Shown here: positions 34,611 through 46,123 of the stretch, one piece after another
How the letters are laid out: each line of letters opens with the position of its first letter
Position numbering within the stretch: the stretch's first letter is position 1
NCBI GenBank assembly: GCA_958296005.1
Contig: CATQHQ010000002.1
Span: 738,501 to 802,500, forward strand
Direction: 5' to 3'
Source of the DNA: Longimicrobiales bacterium
Lineage (GTDB): Bacteria; Gemmatimonadota; Gemmatimonadetes; Longimicrobiales; Gaopeijiaceae
Length of the DNA: 64,000 bases
Notes under the pieces: generated by a model
The model's input: only the letters and a program-made list of their open reading frames with translations
The model's database searches: none
Told to the model about the DNA's origin: nothing
Program-made: the position numbers and the translations under genes

Positions 34611-36001
34611 ACGTGTTGATCGGCAGGCATCTGCCCCGCAGAACCTTCTTGCGCGGCGCGGGCGCTTCAATAGCGCTTCCGTTCCTGAACGCGATGGCGC
34701 CGGCAAGGGAGGCTTGGGCCGCCACCAGGTCCCGTACGGCCATGGACAAGACCCGGCTGATCGCGATCGAGATGGTCCACGGGGCGGCGGGCAGCAACGC
34801 TTGGGGCGCCGAGCAGCACCTTTGGTCTCCCCCGGAGGCGGGAAGAGGGTTCGACTTCGGACCCAGCGTTCTCAAGTCCCTGGAGCCCTATCGCGACTAC
34901 CTGACGATCGTCAGCGACACCGACGTGCGTCCCGCCGAGGCCACCAAGCCCAAGGAAATCGGCGGCGACCACTTCCGGTCCAGCGCCACGTTCCTTACGC
35001 AGGCGCACCCCAAGCAGACCGAGAGCTCCGACGTGCTGGCGGGAACGTCGATCGACCAGTTGTACGCGCAGCGCTTCGGACAGGACACGCCGGTGCCCTC
35101 CATGCAGCTGTGCATCGAGAACGTGGATCAGGCCGGCGGATGCGCATACGGCTACGCGTGCGTCTACACGGACACGATCTCGTGGGCTGCGCCCAACGAA
35201 CCGCTGCCGATGATCCGCGACCCGAGAGTCGCCTTCGACCAGCTGTTCGGAGCCGGCGGCACCCCGGAGGCCCGGCAGGCCAGGCGCAGGACCAGCCGCA
35301 GCATTCTGGACTTTGTGCTGGGCGAGATCAGTACCGTCAAGCGGCAGCTGGACCAGGAAGACGGCCGTCGCATGGACCGCTACCTGACCAACGTGCGCGA
35401 GGTCGAGCGGCGGATTCAGCGAGTCGTCCAGCGCAACGAGAGCGGAGTGGAACGGGAGCTGCCCGAGGCGCCGGCGGGGGTGCCCGATTCGTTCGACGAG
35501 CACGTCAAGCTCATGTTCGACCTTCAGGTGCTGGCGTTCGAGGCCGACGCGACCCGAGTCTTTTCCTTCAAGATGGGCCGGGACGCCTCCAGCCGCGTGT
35601 ACCCCGAGAGCGGCGTGGACAAAGGGTTCCACCCGTCGTCCCACCACGGCGGAAGCCCGGCCAACGTGCTCGAGTTCGCCGAGATCAACCGGTACCATGT
35701 GGGGCTCGTGCCGTACCTGCTGGACCGGCTGGCCAGCATTCAGGAGGGCGACGGGACGCTGCTGGACAAGACGATGGTCGTCTACGGCTCTCCCATGGGC
35801 GACTCGAACGTGCACAACCACAAGCGCTGCCCGCTCTTCGTAGTCGGCGGGGCCAACGGCCGCATGGACGGCGACCTGCACCTGCGGGCCGCGCCGGGAA
35901 CGCCGATGGCCAACGTCATGCTCGGCCTCTCGCACAAGCTGGGGATGACCGACATGAAGAGCTTCGGGGACAGCACCGGCGCGTTCGCGCTGTCGGGGTA
36001 G
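34607..36001 (+). CDS. Tat-exported DUF1552 protein (module copy B)
   Basis: A 464-residue paralogue of the protein at 28898-30289 with a twin-arginine signal (LPRRTFLRGAGASIALPFLN) and the same DUF1552 landmarks (AIEMVHGAAGSN, GGDHFRSSATFLTQ, SHHGG, KSFGDSTG). The frame is open upstream to 34190, but the ATG 34607 overlapping the preceding stop gives the correct signal peptide. It is followed after seven bases by the ankyrin gene of module B. Translational coupling to the CxxCH gene implies a stoichiometric partnership. Confidence 0.9.
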   Translation: MNVLIGRHLPRRTFLRGAGASIALPFLNAMAPAREAWAATRSRTAMDKTRLIAIEMVHGAAGSNAWGAEQHLWSPPEAGRGFDFGPSVLKSLEPYRDYLTIVSDTDVRPAEATKPKEIGGDHFRSSATFLTQAHPKQTESSDVLAGTSIDQLYAQRFGQDTPVPSMQLCIENVDQAGGCAYGYACVYTDTISWAAPNEPLPMIRDPRVAFDQLFGAGGTPEARQARRRTSRSILDFVLGEISTVKRQLDQEDGRRMDRYLTNVREVERRIQRVVQRNESGVERELPEAPAGVPDSFDEHVKLMFDLQVLAFEADATRVFSFKMGRDASSRVYPESGVDKGFHPSSHHGGSPANVLEFAEINRYHVGLVPYLLDRLASIQEGDGTLLDKTMVVYGSPMGDSNVHNHKRCPLFVVGGANGRMDGDLHLRAAPGTPMANVMLGLSHKLGMTDMKSFGDSTGAFALSG

Positions 36002-36008
36002 GGAGGCC

Positions 36009-37823
36009 GTGGCGGTGATCGGACGCGGGCAGGGTGCGGTACGAGCCGTCTTACGGGCTGGGACCTTGAGCGTGGCGCTGTTGGCGGTGCTTCGGGTTTC
36101 GGCGGAGGCTTCGGCTTCGCCCGATGCGCCCGTTGCCGACGCCGCCCATCGGGGCGATGCAATGGCCGTGCGGGTGCTCTTGGCCGAAGGCGCCGACGTG
36201 AACGCCGCCCACGGAGACGGCATGACGGGCCTCCACTGGGCCGCGTTCAATGGAAACGCGGAGATCGCGGGTCTGCTAGTCGCGGCCGGGGCAGAGTTGG
36301 AGGCCGAGACCCGGCTGGGCGCTCACCGGCCGATTCACGTCGCCACGAAGGAGGGCCACGGGCAGGTGGTGGCGCTGTTGCTGGAAGCTGGCGCGGACGC
36401 ATCGGCGCTTACGGCGACGGGCGCCGCGCCCCTGCACTTTGCGGCGGCCTCCGGCGACATGCGGTCGGTGTCGGCGTTGCTGGACCACGGTGCGCCCGTG
36501 GATGTTCAGGAGCCGGAGTGGGGCCAGACGCCGTTGATCTTCGCGGCGGCCCTAGGGCGGACCGAGACCGTGACCGCGTTGCTGGAGGCGGGCGCCGACC
36601 CGCTGATCTCGGCCAAGGTCTTGGACTTGGTGGACCGGGACACGGCGGATCGGGCCTCGGAGCGCCGGCGACGGGCGGAGATCGCCGCGATGAGGGCGGG
36701 CGCACAGGGCACCGAGGTCGTGGTCCAGCCGGCCGGAGGGGCGACGACGGTCGCGCCCGCGGTCTCCCGCGAACTCCAGGCACGGGAGGCTGCCCAAGAG
36801 GCGTTGGAGATTCGGCAGCGGACCGGCGAGCCCGTTCCGCTGAACTTTGCGGGACTGGTGGCGACCCACGGTGGGCTGTCGGCAGTTCACTTGGCGGCGC
36901 GCGAGGGCCACGCCGAGACGGTCTTCGCGCTCTTGGACGGCGGCGTGCCGATCGACTTTGCCAGCGCCGCCGACGGCGCCACGCCGATCCTCATCGCCGC
37001 GATCAACGGCTACTTCGACCTCGCGGCCGCGTTGCTGCGGCGGGGTGCCGATCCCAACGCGGCCAGCGACGCCGGTGCCACGCCCCTCTATGCGGTGCTG
37101 AACATGCACTGGGCGCCCAAGGCCCGGCACCCCCAGCCTCTCGTCTACCAGCAGCAGGAGATCGGCTACTTGGAGCTGATGCGGGAGCTGCTGGAGGCGG
37201 GCGCAGACGTGAACGCCCGGCTGACGCGAACGCTCTGGTACACCACGTATAACCGCGACCTGCTGGGCGTCGACCGCACCGGCGCGACGCCGTTCTGGCG
37301 CGCCGCCCACGCCACCGACGTAGCCGCCATGAAGCTGCTTCTGGAGTACGGCGCGGACCCTGACCTGCCCACGATCAAGGTTCCCCGGCGACGGTTCGGC
37401 CCCCGCGACGACACAGACCACTCCGGGTTGCCCCCGGTACCTGTCGGCGGGCCTGCCGTGTATCCGATCCACGCGGCCGCCGGGGTAGGCTACGGCCAAG
37501 GGTTCGCCGGCAACTCCCACCGCCACGTGCCCGACGGCTGGATGCCCGCGCTTCGGTTCCTGGTGGAGGAAATGGGCGCCGACGTGAACCAGCGGGACCA
37601 CAACGGCTACACGCCCGTGCACCACGCGGCGGCCCGAGGCGACAACGAGATGATCCTGTACCTGGTCGAGAAGGGCGCCGACGTGACTGCCGTGGCCCGA
37701 AGCGGCCAGACCACGGTGGACATGGCCAACGGCCCCGTGCAGAGGATTCAGCCCTTCCCGTCAACCGTCGCGCTGCTGGAGCGGCTGGGGGCGAAGAACA
37801 ACCACCGGTGCGTGAGCTGCTGA
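36009..37823 (+). CDS. Secreted ankyrin-repeat protein ending in CVSC (module copy B)
   Basis: A 604-residue paralogue of the protein at 30299-32101, with a signal peptide (about 1-37), two blocks of ankyrin repeats (DGMTGLHWAAFNGNAEIAGL, DGATPILIAAINGYFDLAAA, NGYTPVHHAAARGDNEMILY) and an Arg/Ala-rich linker between them. VGYGQGFAGNSHRHVPDGW, QTTVDMANGPVQRIQPFP and a final NNHRCVSC are kept almost unchanged from copy A, so these parts are under the strongest constraint. The start is GTG 36009. The HhH-GPD gene begins two bases after its stop. Confidence 0.88.
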   Translation: MAVIGRGQGAVRAVLRAGTLSVALLAVLRVSAEASASPDAPVADAAHRGDAMAVRVLLAEGADVNAAHGDGMTGLHWAAFNGNAEIAGLLVAAGAELEAETRLGAHRPIHVATKEGHGQVVALLLEAGADASALTATGAAPLHFAAASGDMRSVSALLDHGAPVDVQEPEWGQTPLIFAAALGRTETVTALLEAGADPLISAKVLDLVDRDTADRASERRRRAEIAAMRAGAQGTEVVVQPAGGATTVAPAVSRELQAREAAQEALEIRQRTGEPVPLNFAGLVATHGGLSAVHLAAREGHAETVFALLDGGVPIDFASAADGATPILIAAINGYFDLAAALLRRGADPNAASDAGATPLYAVLNMHWAPKARHPQPLVYQQQEIGYLELMRELLEAGADVNARLTRTLWYTTYNRDLLGVDRTGATPFWRAAHATDVAAMKLLLEYGADPDLPTIKVPRRRFGPRDDTDHSGLPPVPVGGPAVYPIHAAAGVGYGQGFAGNSHRHVPDGWMPALRFLVEEMGADVNQRDHNGYTPVHHAAARGDNEMILYLVEKGADVTAVARSGQTTVDMANGPVQRIQPFPSTVALLERLGAKNNHRCVSC

Positions 37824-37824
37824 C

Positions 37825-38682
37825 GTGAAGGCGAGCAGCATAGCCGCCGCGATCGCAAACGATTTCTACGACGGCAAGCTGGATCTGTCCGCCCGAAGAG
37901 TCAAGCAAGCTCCCGGTTGGTCGGATATGCCGGAGGTCAAGGCGGTTTGCGCCTTGAGGACTTCCGGCCATTCGAAACGGATGGTGCGGCGGTTCCTGAC
38001 GTTTGTTTCGGCCATGGACCGGCAACGGGACTCAGACAAACTCTGGGAAGACGCCCGCAAGATGGTCGAGTCGAAACCTTGCTTCTTTGATCCTGCCTAC
38101 GTGTCGGATGTTCCGTTGGAACCGCTTCGGGAAGTGCTGTCGGACGCTCGTGTGAGCCGGTTCCCCGGAGACCCCGGCTGGTGGCAGACCATCGCCCGCA
38201 GTTTGCACGCCGGAGACGGTGCGGTGGCGCGGGTGGTGGAGCATGGAACGGGAGACGCCGAAGAACTTTTGAAGGATCTCCACGGATATCGCTGCAGATA
38301 TCCATTGCTTCGCGGCCCGAAGATCGGCCCGATGTGGGTCCGGATCATGGTGGTGCCGGGCGGTGCCAAGGTCGAGAACATGGACATGGTGCCCGTTGCG
38401 GTGGACGCGCAGGTTCGCCGGGTCACCGAAAACCTGGGAGTTGCGGACACGGCTAGGCACCCCACCATGGAGAAGGCTAGGCCCGACATTCAAACCGCCT
38501 GGGAATCGGCCGTTGATGGGGCATGTTTCGACGGCCCCTCAGAGATCGCCGGCACGTGTGCCGCCCTTGATCCGGCGTTGTGGTACTTCGGAAAACACGG
38601 TTGCAGCCATTGTAAAAAAGTGAATCAGCCCATGCCCATCGGCGAGGCGTGCAACTCGTGCCAATGGACGCCCGGACCGTGA
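37825..38682 (+). CDS. Endonuclease III-like HhH-GPD DNA glycosylase homologue
   Basis: A 285-residue protein that I assign to the HhH-GPD superfamily from its second half: LLRGPKIGPMWVRIM matches the helix-hairpin-helix (Lys166 nearby), VPVAVDAQVRRVTENLG matches the EndoIII VDTHxxRV helix with Asp194 as the catalytic Asp, and DPALWYFGKHGCSHC matches the stretch before the EndoIII Fe-S cluster. Four cysteines (CX2C-X12-CX2C, about 260-279) could bind an Fe-S cluster or zinc, with spacing unlike classical EndoIII. The first 100 residues are unrecognised. Start GTG 37825 lacks a Shine-Dalgarno and may be coupled to the ankyrin stop. Its 3' end overlaps the Mrr-type nuclease gene. Base use is AT-richer than upstream genes. 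Confidence 0.65.
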   Translation: MKASSIAAAIANDFYDGKLDLSARRVKQAPGWSDMPEVKAVCALRTSGHSKRMVRRFLTFVSAMDRQRDSDKLWEDARKMVESKPCFFDPAYVSDVPLEPLREVLSDARVSRFPGDPGWWQTIARSLHAGDGAVARVVEHGTGDAEELLKDLHGYRCRYPLLRGPKIGPMWVRIMVVPGGAKVENMDMVPVAVDAQVRRVTENLGVADTARHPTMEKARPDIQTAWESAVDGACFDGPSEIAGTCAALDPALWYFGKHGCSHCKKVNQPMPIGEACNSCQWTPGP

Positions 38683-39733
38683 CGGCAGCTGACGCGGCGT
38701 ACCAAGTACTGAAGGAAGCGGGCAAGCCGCTTCACAGTAGGGAGATTGTGCACCGGATCCTTACGGCTGGGCTGTGGACTACTACCGGAAAGACGCCGTG
38801 GGCCACTGTATCGAAAGATATTCAAGTGGACATCAAGCGTAACGGCGCGCACTCCCGTTTCCGCCAGACGGCGCCGGCGAAGTTTACGGTAGCAGACACG
38901 CCCGCCCTCTTCCCCGACTTGGCGAAATCAGCGGGAGAAGCAGGCCTGGGTGGCGCGCTTACGGTGCCGGGCGACCAGATGTCGTTCCTAGATGCCGCCG
39001 TGCATGTGCTTCAGAACCTGAGGGAAGGCGAGCGCATGCTGCACTATCGCGAGATCACGAAGCGGGCGATTGCTGCCCAGCTGATCCACACGAAGGGGAA
39101 GACGCCGGAAAGCACGATGGCGGCGACGATCGGCACCGACATTCGTCGACGGGAAGAGAGGGGAGAGAGGCAACGCTTTGTACGCGAAGGACGCGGAATG
39201 ATCGGCTTGATCAAGGAACTTCCAATCGGTGTTGCTGCACAGATTCGCAAGCACAACGCCAAGGCCAGAGAGGAGCTCCTGAAGCGAGCAAAGAAGGGGA
39301 CTCCCGGCGAATTCGAGGAACTTGTCGAGACCTTGCTCGTCGCCATGGGGTTTGAGGAGGTAGAAAGGACACCAATGGGACGCGACGGCGGAGTTGACGT
39401 GAGGGGTACGTTGGTTATTGGGGACGTTGTGCGCATTCGCATGGCAGTGCAGGCGAAACGATGGCAGGCGAACGTGCAAAGACCGATGGTACAACAGGTG
39501 CGAGGAGCGCTAGGCGCAAACGAACAGGGACTCATCATTACAACTGGCAAGTTCAGCAAAGGAGCTCACAAAGAGGCGGAACGTTCCGGAGCACCTCCAG
39601 TTGCGCTCATGGACGGCGAGCAGCTGGCCCATCTTCTTGCCAGGCACCAAGTAGGGGCAGTGCGTCAAGAGTATGTTCTCGTCACCGTTGACTCAGACGA
39701 ACCTAGTAGCAAACGGCTACGACCCGGCAACGC

Positions 39734-39749
<16 letters not shown>
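38664..39749 (+). CDS. Double HARE-HTH plus Mrr-type restriction nuclease
   Basis: A 361-residue protein with two winged-helix HARE-HTH domains (about 4-72, AAYQVLKEAGKPLHSREIV; and 100-180, LHYREITKRAIAAQLIHTKG) and a C-terminal Mrr-catalytic PD-(D/E)xK nuclease (about 210-330). Active-site residues seen are GRDGGVDVRG (Asp245) and QAKRW (Lys265), followed by QQVRGALGANEQGLIITTG. Mrr nucleases cut modified DNA, and HARE-HTH domains have been proposed to sense modified bases, so this is probably a modification-dependent nuclease. ATG 38664 is chosen; GTG 38649 and GTG 38679 (GTGA overlap with the preceding stop) are alternatives. It overlaps the glycosylase-like gene and, tail to tail, the receptor gene by 16 bases. 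No methyltransferase is adjacent. Confidence 0.85.
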
Positions 39750-42490
<2,741 letters not shown>

Positions 42491-42512
42491 CAGCGAAACC
42501 TCGTCCCGCTGC

Positions 42513-43751
42513 CTACGCCGCAGCCCTTCGCAACGTGAGCTTCAAGTAGTCCGGCGTCGCCTCGAACTCCGGTTCGGCACCGTTCTGGGCGCGCATCAGG
42601 GGAATGATCTTGGTGCGCACGCCCATCCCCCGGGCGTCCGCGTAGCCGTAGTCGCGCAGCACGTCGGAGATCAGCATGTTGCGAGGAACGCGCTGGCCCG
42701 CAACCATCTTTGCCACGGTCATGCCGTTCTGCATGGCGCCCGGGCTCGTTACCTCCACACGGTCGGCGTAGCGCACGACTTCGACGTCGCCGTTTCGCGT
42801 CCAATCCCGATGGGCGACGGCGTTGACGACGCCTTCCCGCAACGCTTCCAGCGGGTAGTGCCACTGTCGCTCTCTGCGAAACGACTTGGCCATGTCCGCG
42901 GTCTCTTCGCCCACGAACGGGCGCATGGCGTCCATCAGGCGTTCGACCAAGCCCTTCTCGACCAGTTGCCGCCCACCGGCGAGAACCCGCCACAGGCCGA
43001 CCAGCGGGCCGTCGATCATCTGGTCGTCGATGGCGTCGTAGGCCTTGTCCTTTCCCTTGAAGCACATCCAACGGACGCCGGCATTCCGCAACAGACGACG
43101 GGGCCGGTAGCCGAAGAGCGCCAGTCCGCCCACCGTGCACGCAGGCGGCCTGTCCGAGCCTTCCGTCATGAACCCGAGCGCGGCAAGCTGCGCGTGCCAT
43201 CCGTCGTCGTTACGTGGGGCTTCGTCGTAGCCCAGAAACGTGACCAGGTAGTCCGCCAGCCGCTCCCGGCTCAGGTCGCGAAGCTCGCTGCCGGAAACGG
43301 GCAGCAGGTCGGCCTGCACGAGTCCTCCGGTAGCGAAGAGCTGTGCCCGTTGCTCGAGAGTGGCCAGCCGGGACGCGGTGCCGATTCGGACGTAGACATC
43401 CTCCCGTCCCTTGCTGCGCACGACGTAGGGCTTGGTCACTCCTTGCGCAACCGTGACCACGGCCACGCGCAAGTCGTCCTCGACCGCCACCTCCTCGTAG
43501 TAGGGCAGTATCATGGGATGCACGACTTGGCCGAACACGGCGTCCATCAACCAGCGTTCGAGACCGGGACGGCGAATCCCGCTGATCGAGCCGTCGTCGT
43601 CCACGCCGAGCAGGACGCGCCCGCCCCTGAAGTTGGCCAGGGCGACGATCTCCTTCGCAAGCTGCTCGGGACGCAGGCTGTCGCGCTTGAACTCCACGCC
43701 GGAGTTCTCTCCGCCCGCGACGATCTTCAGAAGCTCGGCCTTGGTCATCAT
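42513..43751 (-). CDS. AlbA_2/HATPase_c_4 transcriptional regulator-like protein
   Basis: A 412-residue protein of the COG2865 type. The N-terminal AlbA_2 (Schlafen-like) domain (about 12-130) shows GGENSGVEFKRD and LAKEIVALANFRGGRVLLGV; the C-terminal part has a HATPase_c_4-like region with YPLEALREGVVNAVAHRDW and VEVTSPGAMQNGMTV. Members are annotated as putative transcriptional regulators or RecG-related proteins; biochemical roles are poorly known. It sits between the S9 peptidase and the receptor with gaps of 22 bases on each side, consistent with regulation of that operon. Confidence 0.87.
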   Translation of the reverse strand: MMTKAELLKIVAGGENSGVEFKRDSLRPEQLAKEIVALANFRGGRVLLGVDDDGSISGIRRPGLERWLMDAVFGQVVHPMILPYYEEVAVEDDLRVAVVTVAQGVTKPYVVRSKGREDVYVRIGTASRLATLEQRAQLFATGGLVQADLLPVSGSELRDLSRERLADYLVTFLGYDEAPRNDDGWHAQLAALGFMTEGSDRPPACTVGGLALFGYRPRRLLRNAGVRWMCFKGKDKAYDAIDDQMIDGPLVGLWRVLAGGRQLVEKGLVERLMDAMRPFVGEETADMAKSFRRERQWHYPLEALREGVVNAVAHRDWTRNGDVEVVRYADRVEVTSPGAMQNGMTVAKMVAGQRVPRNMLISDVLRDYGYADARGMGVRTKIIPLMRAQNGAEPEFEATPDYLKLTLRRAAA

Positions 43752-43773
43752 GCAGTCGCTGGTCGCGCGTAGC

Positions 43774-45903
43774 TCACGACACGCCCCGCTCTCCGAGTTG
43801 GGTCCAGAGATAGGTGTACACGAGGGCGTACATCTTGGCGCGCTGGGCCGGGGTGACGCCGGCGCCGTGGCCGCCTTCGGTGTTCTCGAAATAGAGGACG
43901 TCGTGGCCCATCTCCGTCATCTTGGCTGCCATCTTGCGAGCGTGTCCAGGGTGGACTCGGTCGTCGCGGGTCGTGGTGGTGAAGAGCGCGCGAGGGTACC
44001 GCACGCCCGGCTTGACGTTCTGGTAGGGCGAATACTTGCTGATGTAGGCCCAGTCGTCGGGGTCGTCGGGGTTGCCGTACTCGGCCATCCAGCTGGCGCC
44101 GGCAAGCAGCTTGTGGTAGCGCCGCATGTCCAGCAGGGGGACTTGGGCCACCACCGCGTTGAAGAGGTCCGGGCGCTGGGTCATCGCCGCGCCGACCAAG
44201 AGACCGCCGTTCGAGCCGCCCTGTATGCCCAAGTGCTCGGGCGACGTGAGGCCGTGATTGACCAGCCACTCCGCCACGGCCAGAAAGTCGTCGTAGGCCC
44301 GCTGCCGGTTCTCCTTGAGCGCCGCACTCCACCAAGAGGGACCGAACTCGCCGCCGCCCCGGATGTTCGCGAGGACGTACACGCCGCCCCGCTCCATCCA
44401 GGCCTTGCCCGCCAGAGCGTCGTAGCCCGCGGTGCGCGGGATCTGGAAGCCGCCGTACGCCGTCAGCAATGTGGGGTTGCCGCCGTCGTGGGCGACGCCC
44501 TCCTTGTGCACGACGAAGAAGGGGACCTCGGTGCCGTCGGCCGACGCAACGTGGTGCTGCTCCACGACAAGCCCCTCGGCGTCGAACATGTCGGGCAGCT
44601 GCTGCACCATCCGAACCGAGCCGTCGTCGTCGGCGATGTACAGGGTCGTGGGTTGGGTGAAACCGCTGTACGTGAAGAAGAAGCGGTTGGTGCGCTCGTC
44701 GGCCGCTACGACGCCCACCGATCCCATCGGCGGCGCAGGCAGCTTCTCGCCGGCCCAACTGCCGTCCTCCCATGCGTAGCGCCAAAGCTCGCCCTGCACG
44801 TTGTCCAGCACGCCGACCAGCAGGTGGTCCTTCGTCGCCGAAGCCCCCTGGACGACCCGCTTGCCTCTGGACTCGGCAACCACCTGGAAGTTGCGCTCGC
44901 CGGCCAAGAAGTCGTGCACGTTGGCGGCGACGACGGTTGCGGGCGCGAAGGTTTGTCCGCCCACGCTCCATTCGGACACGGTGCGCACGACCAAGTGGTC
45001 GCCGGAGATGAAGGTGGAGGCGTCCGGCGGAGTGTCGATGCGCACAAGCTCGCCGTCCATGACCAGGTAGGTCGTACTCTCGAAGATTGTCTGCAGGTGC
45101 GTAACTGCGCCATAGGTGGTTCCGCCGATCTTCCAGGCGCTGGTGAAGATCGCCATGTCCTCGTCGCCGGCCTCGAAGATCACGGGCGCGTCGGCAAGCG
45201 GCGTGCCGCGCTTCCAGAGTCGGGCTTGGCGGGGGTAGCCCGATGCGGTCAGGGTGCCGGGTCCGAAGTCGGTGGCCACGATCACGGTCTCGGGGTCCAC
45301 GAACGACGCGCCGCCCTTGGCTTCGGGCAAGAAGAACCCGCTCTCGACGAACGCCAGCGCCTCCGAGTCGAACTCCCGGGTCTCCACGGCGTCTGCGCCG
45401 CCTCGGGAGAGGGCGACGAGGCATCGGCGGTGCTCCGGCGCCAGGCAAGACATGCCCCTGTAGGCCCACGAAACGCCTTCTTCCTCGGCGAGCGCGTCGA
45501 TGTCCAAGACGATCTGCCACGAGGGGTCGCCCGACAGGTAGGAGTCCCACGACGCCCGCCGGTAGATGCCCCGGGGGTGGTCCGCGTCGGTCCAGTAGTT
45601 GTAGATGTAGTTGCCCTGGAGGCTCGGATAGACGATCCGATCCGATGACGCGAGCACGTCCAGCGCCGCCGCCTCCAGCTCGCCGAACGCCGGGAGCGCC
45701 TCGAACTCCTTCAGCGTCGCGTCGCTACGTTCGACGGCCCACCCCAGAGCGCGCTCTCCTTCGACCTCCTCCAGCCAGATGTAGGCGTCCTCCTGCTCGG
45801 CGGTCTGGGCGGCGGCAGCGGACACGACGGCGCCAACCGCGGGGAGCGCCACGGCGAGCAGGACTGCTAGGGCGGAGAACTTGGTGATCCGGATCGGCGA
45901 CAT
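43774..45903 (-). CDS. Secreted prolyl oligopeptidase (S9A)
   Basis: A 709-residue exported serine peptidase that cleaves short peptides after proline. A signal peptide (about 1-33) is followed by the seven-bladed propeller domain and an alpha/beta hydrolase domain. The triad lies in GGSNGGLLVGA (Ser), TTTRDDRVHPGHARKM (Asp) and TEGGHGAG (His); YGGFQIPRTAGY and ANIRGGGEFGPSWW are family landmarks. It is the first gene of the minus-strand operon with the AlbA_2 regulator and TonB receptor. A role in peptide scavenging at the cell surface fits this setting. Confidence 0.94.
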   Translation of the reverse strand: MSPIRITKFSALAVLLAVALPAVGAVVSAAAAQTAEQEDAYIWLEEVEGERALGWAVERSDATLKEFEALPAFGELEAAALDVLASSDRIVYPSLQGNYIYNYWTDADHPRGIYRRASWDSYLSGDPSWQIVLDIDALAEEEGVSWAYRGMSCLAPEHRRCLVALSRGGADAVETREFDSEALAFVESGFFLPEAKGGASFVDPETVIVATDFGPGTLTASGYPRQARLWKRGTPLADAPVIFEAGDEDMAIFTSAWKIGGTTYGAVTHLQTIFESTTYLVMDGELVRIDTPPDASTFISGDHLVVRTVSEWSVGGQTFAPATVVAANVHDFLAGERNFQVVAESRGKRVVQGASATKDHLLVGVLDNVQGELWRYAWEDGSWAGEKLPAPPMGSVGVVAADERTNRFFFTYSGFTQPTTLYIADDDGSVRMVQQLPDMFDAEGLVVEQHHVASADGTEVPFFVVHKEGVAHDGGNPTLLTAYGGFQIPRTAGYDALAGKAWMERGGVYVLANIRGGGEFGPSWWSAALKENRQRAYDDFLAVAEWLVNHGLTSPEHLGIQGGSNGGLLVGAAMTQRPDLFNAVVAQVPLLDMRRYHKLLAGASWMAEYGNPDDPDDWAYISKYSPYQNVKPGVRYPRALFTTTTRDDRVHPGHARKMAAKMTEMGHDVLYFENTEGGHGAGVTPAQRAKMYALVYTYLWTQLGERGVS

Positions 45904-46123
45904 CTTGCCTCCACTGCCTCGGGGTCGTAGGGCACGGCCTAAGACGAGACAGTCTACGGAACGCAGGGGGGCAGGCCAAGCGTCCGTGGCCGGCGGCTGG
46001 GACGGCGACCTCCGAGATCGACCGGCGCCTTCCCGCCTTTTGGGCCCCCGGCGTTCGGGCTATTGTCAGTCTCGCCCTGCGGTTTCCGCGCCAGCCTTCC
46101 AGTCGCCCATCAGGAGCCTCGCC
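45904..46123. other. Divergent intergenic region
   Basis: These 220 bases separate the divergent S9A peptidase and aldo/keto reductase genes and must hold both promoters. The only supported element is aggag at 46112-46116, placing the reductase start at TTG 46124. No RNA gene or clear promoter pair was seen. Confidence 0.5.

Noticed and set aside
32073-34706. Long open frame (877 codons) on the minus strand
   Set aside because: It is the antisense of the CxxCH gene of module B. GC-rich codon use leaves few stops in this frame, and its translation is low-complexity without family motifs.
46040-46066. Promoter TTGGGC ... TATTGT before the aldo/keto reductase
   Set aside because: The spacer is only 15 bases and the -35 is poor; not better than chance.
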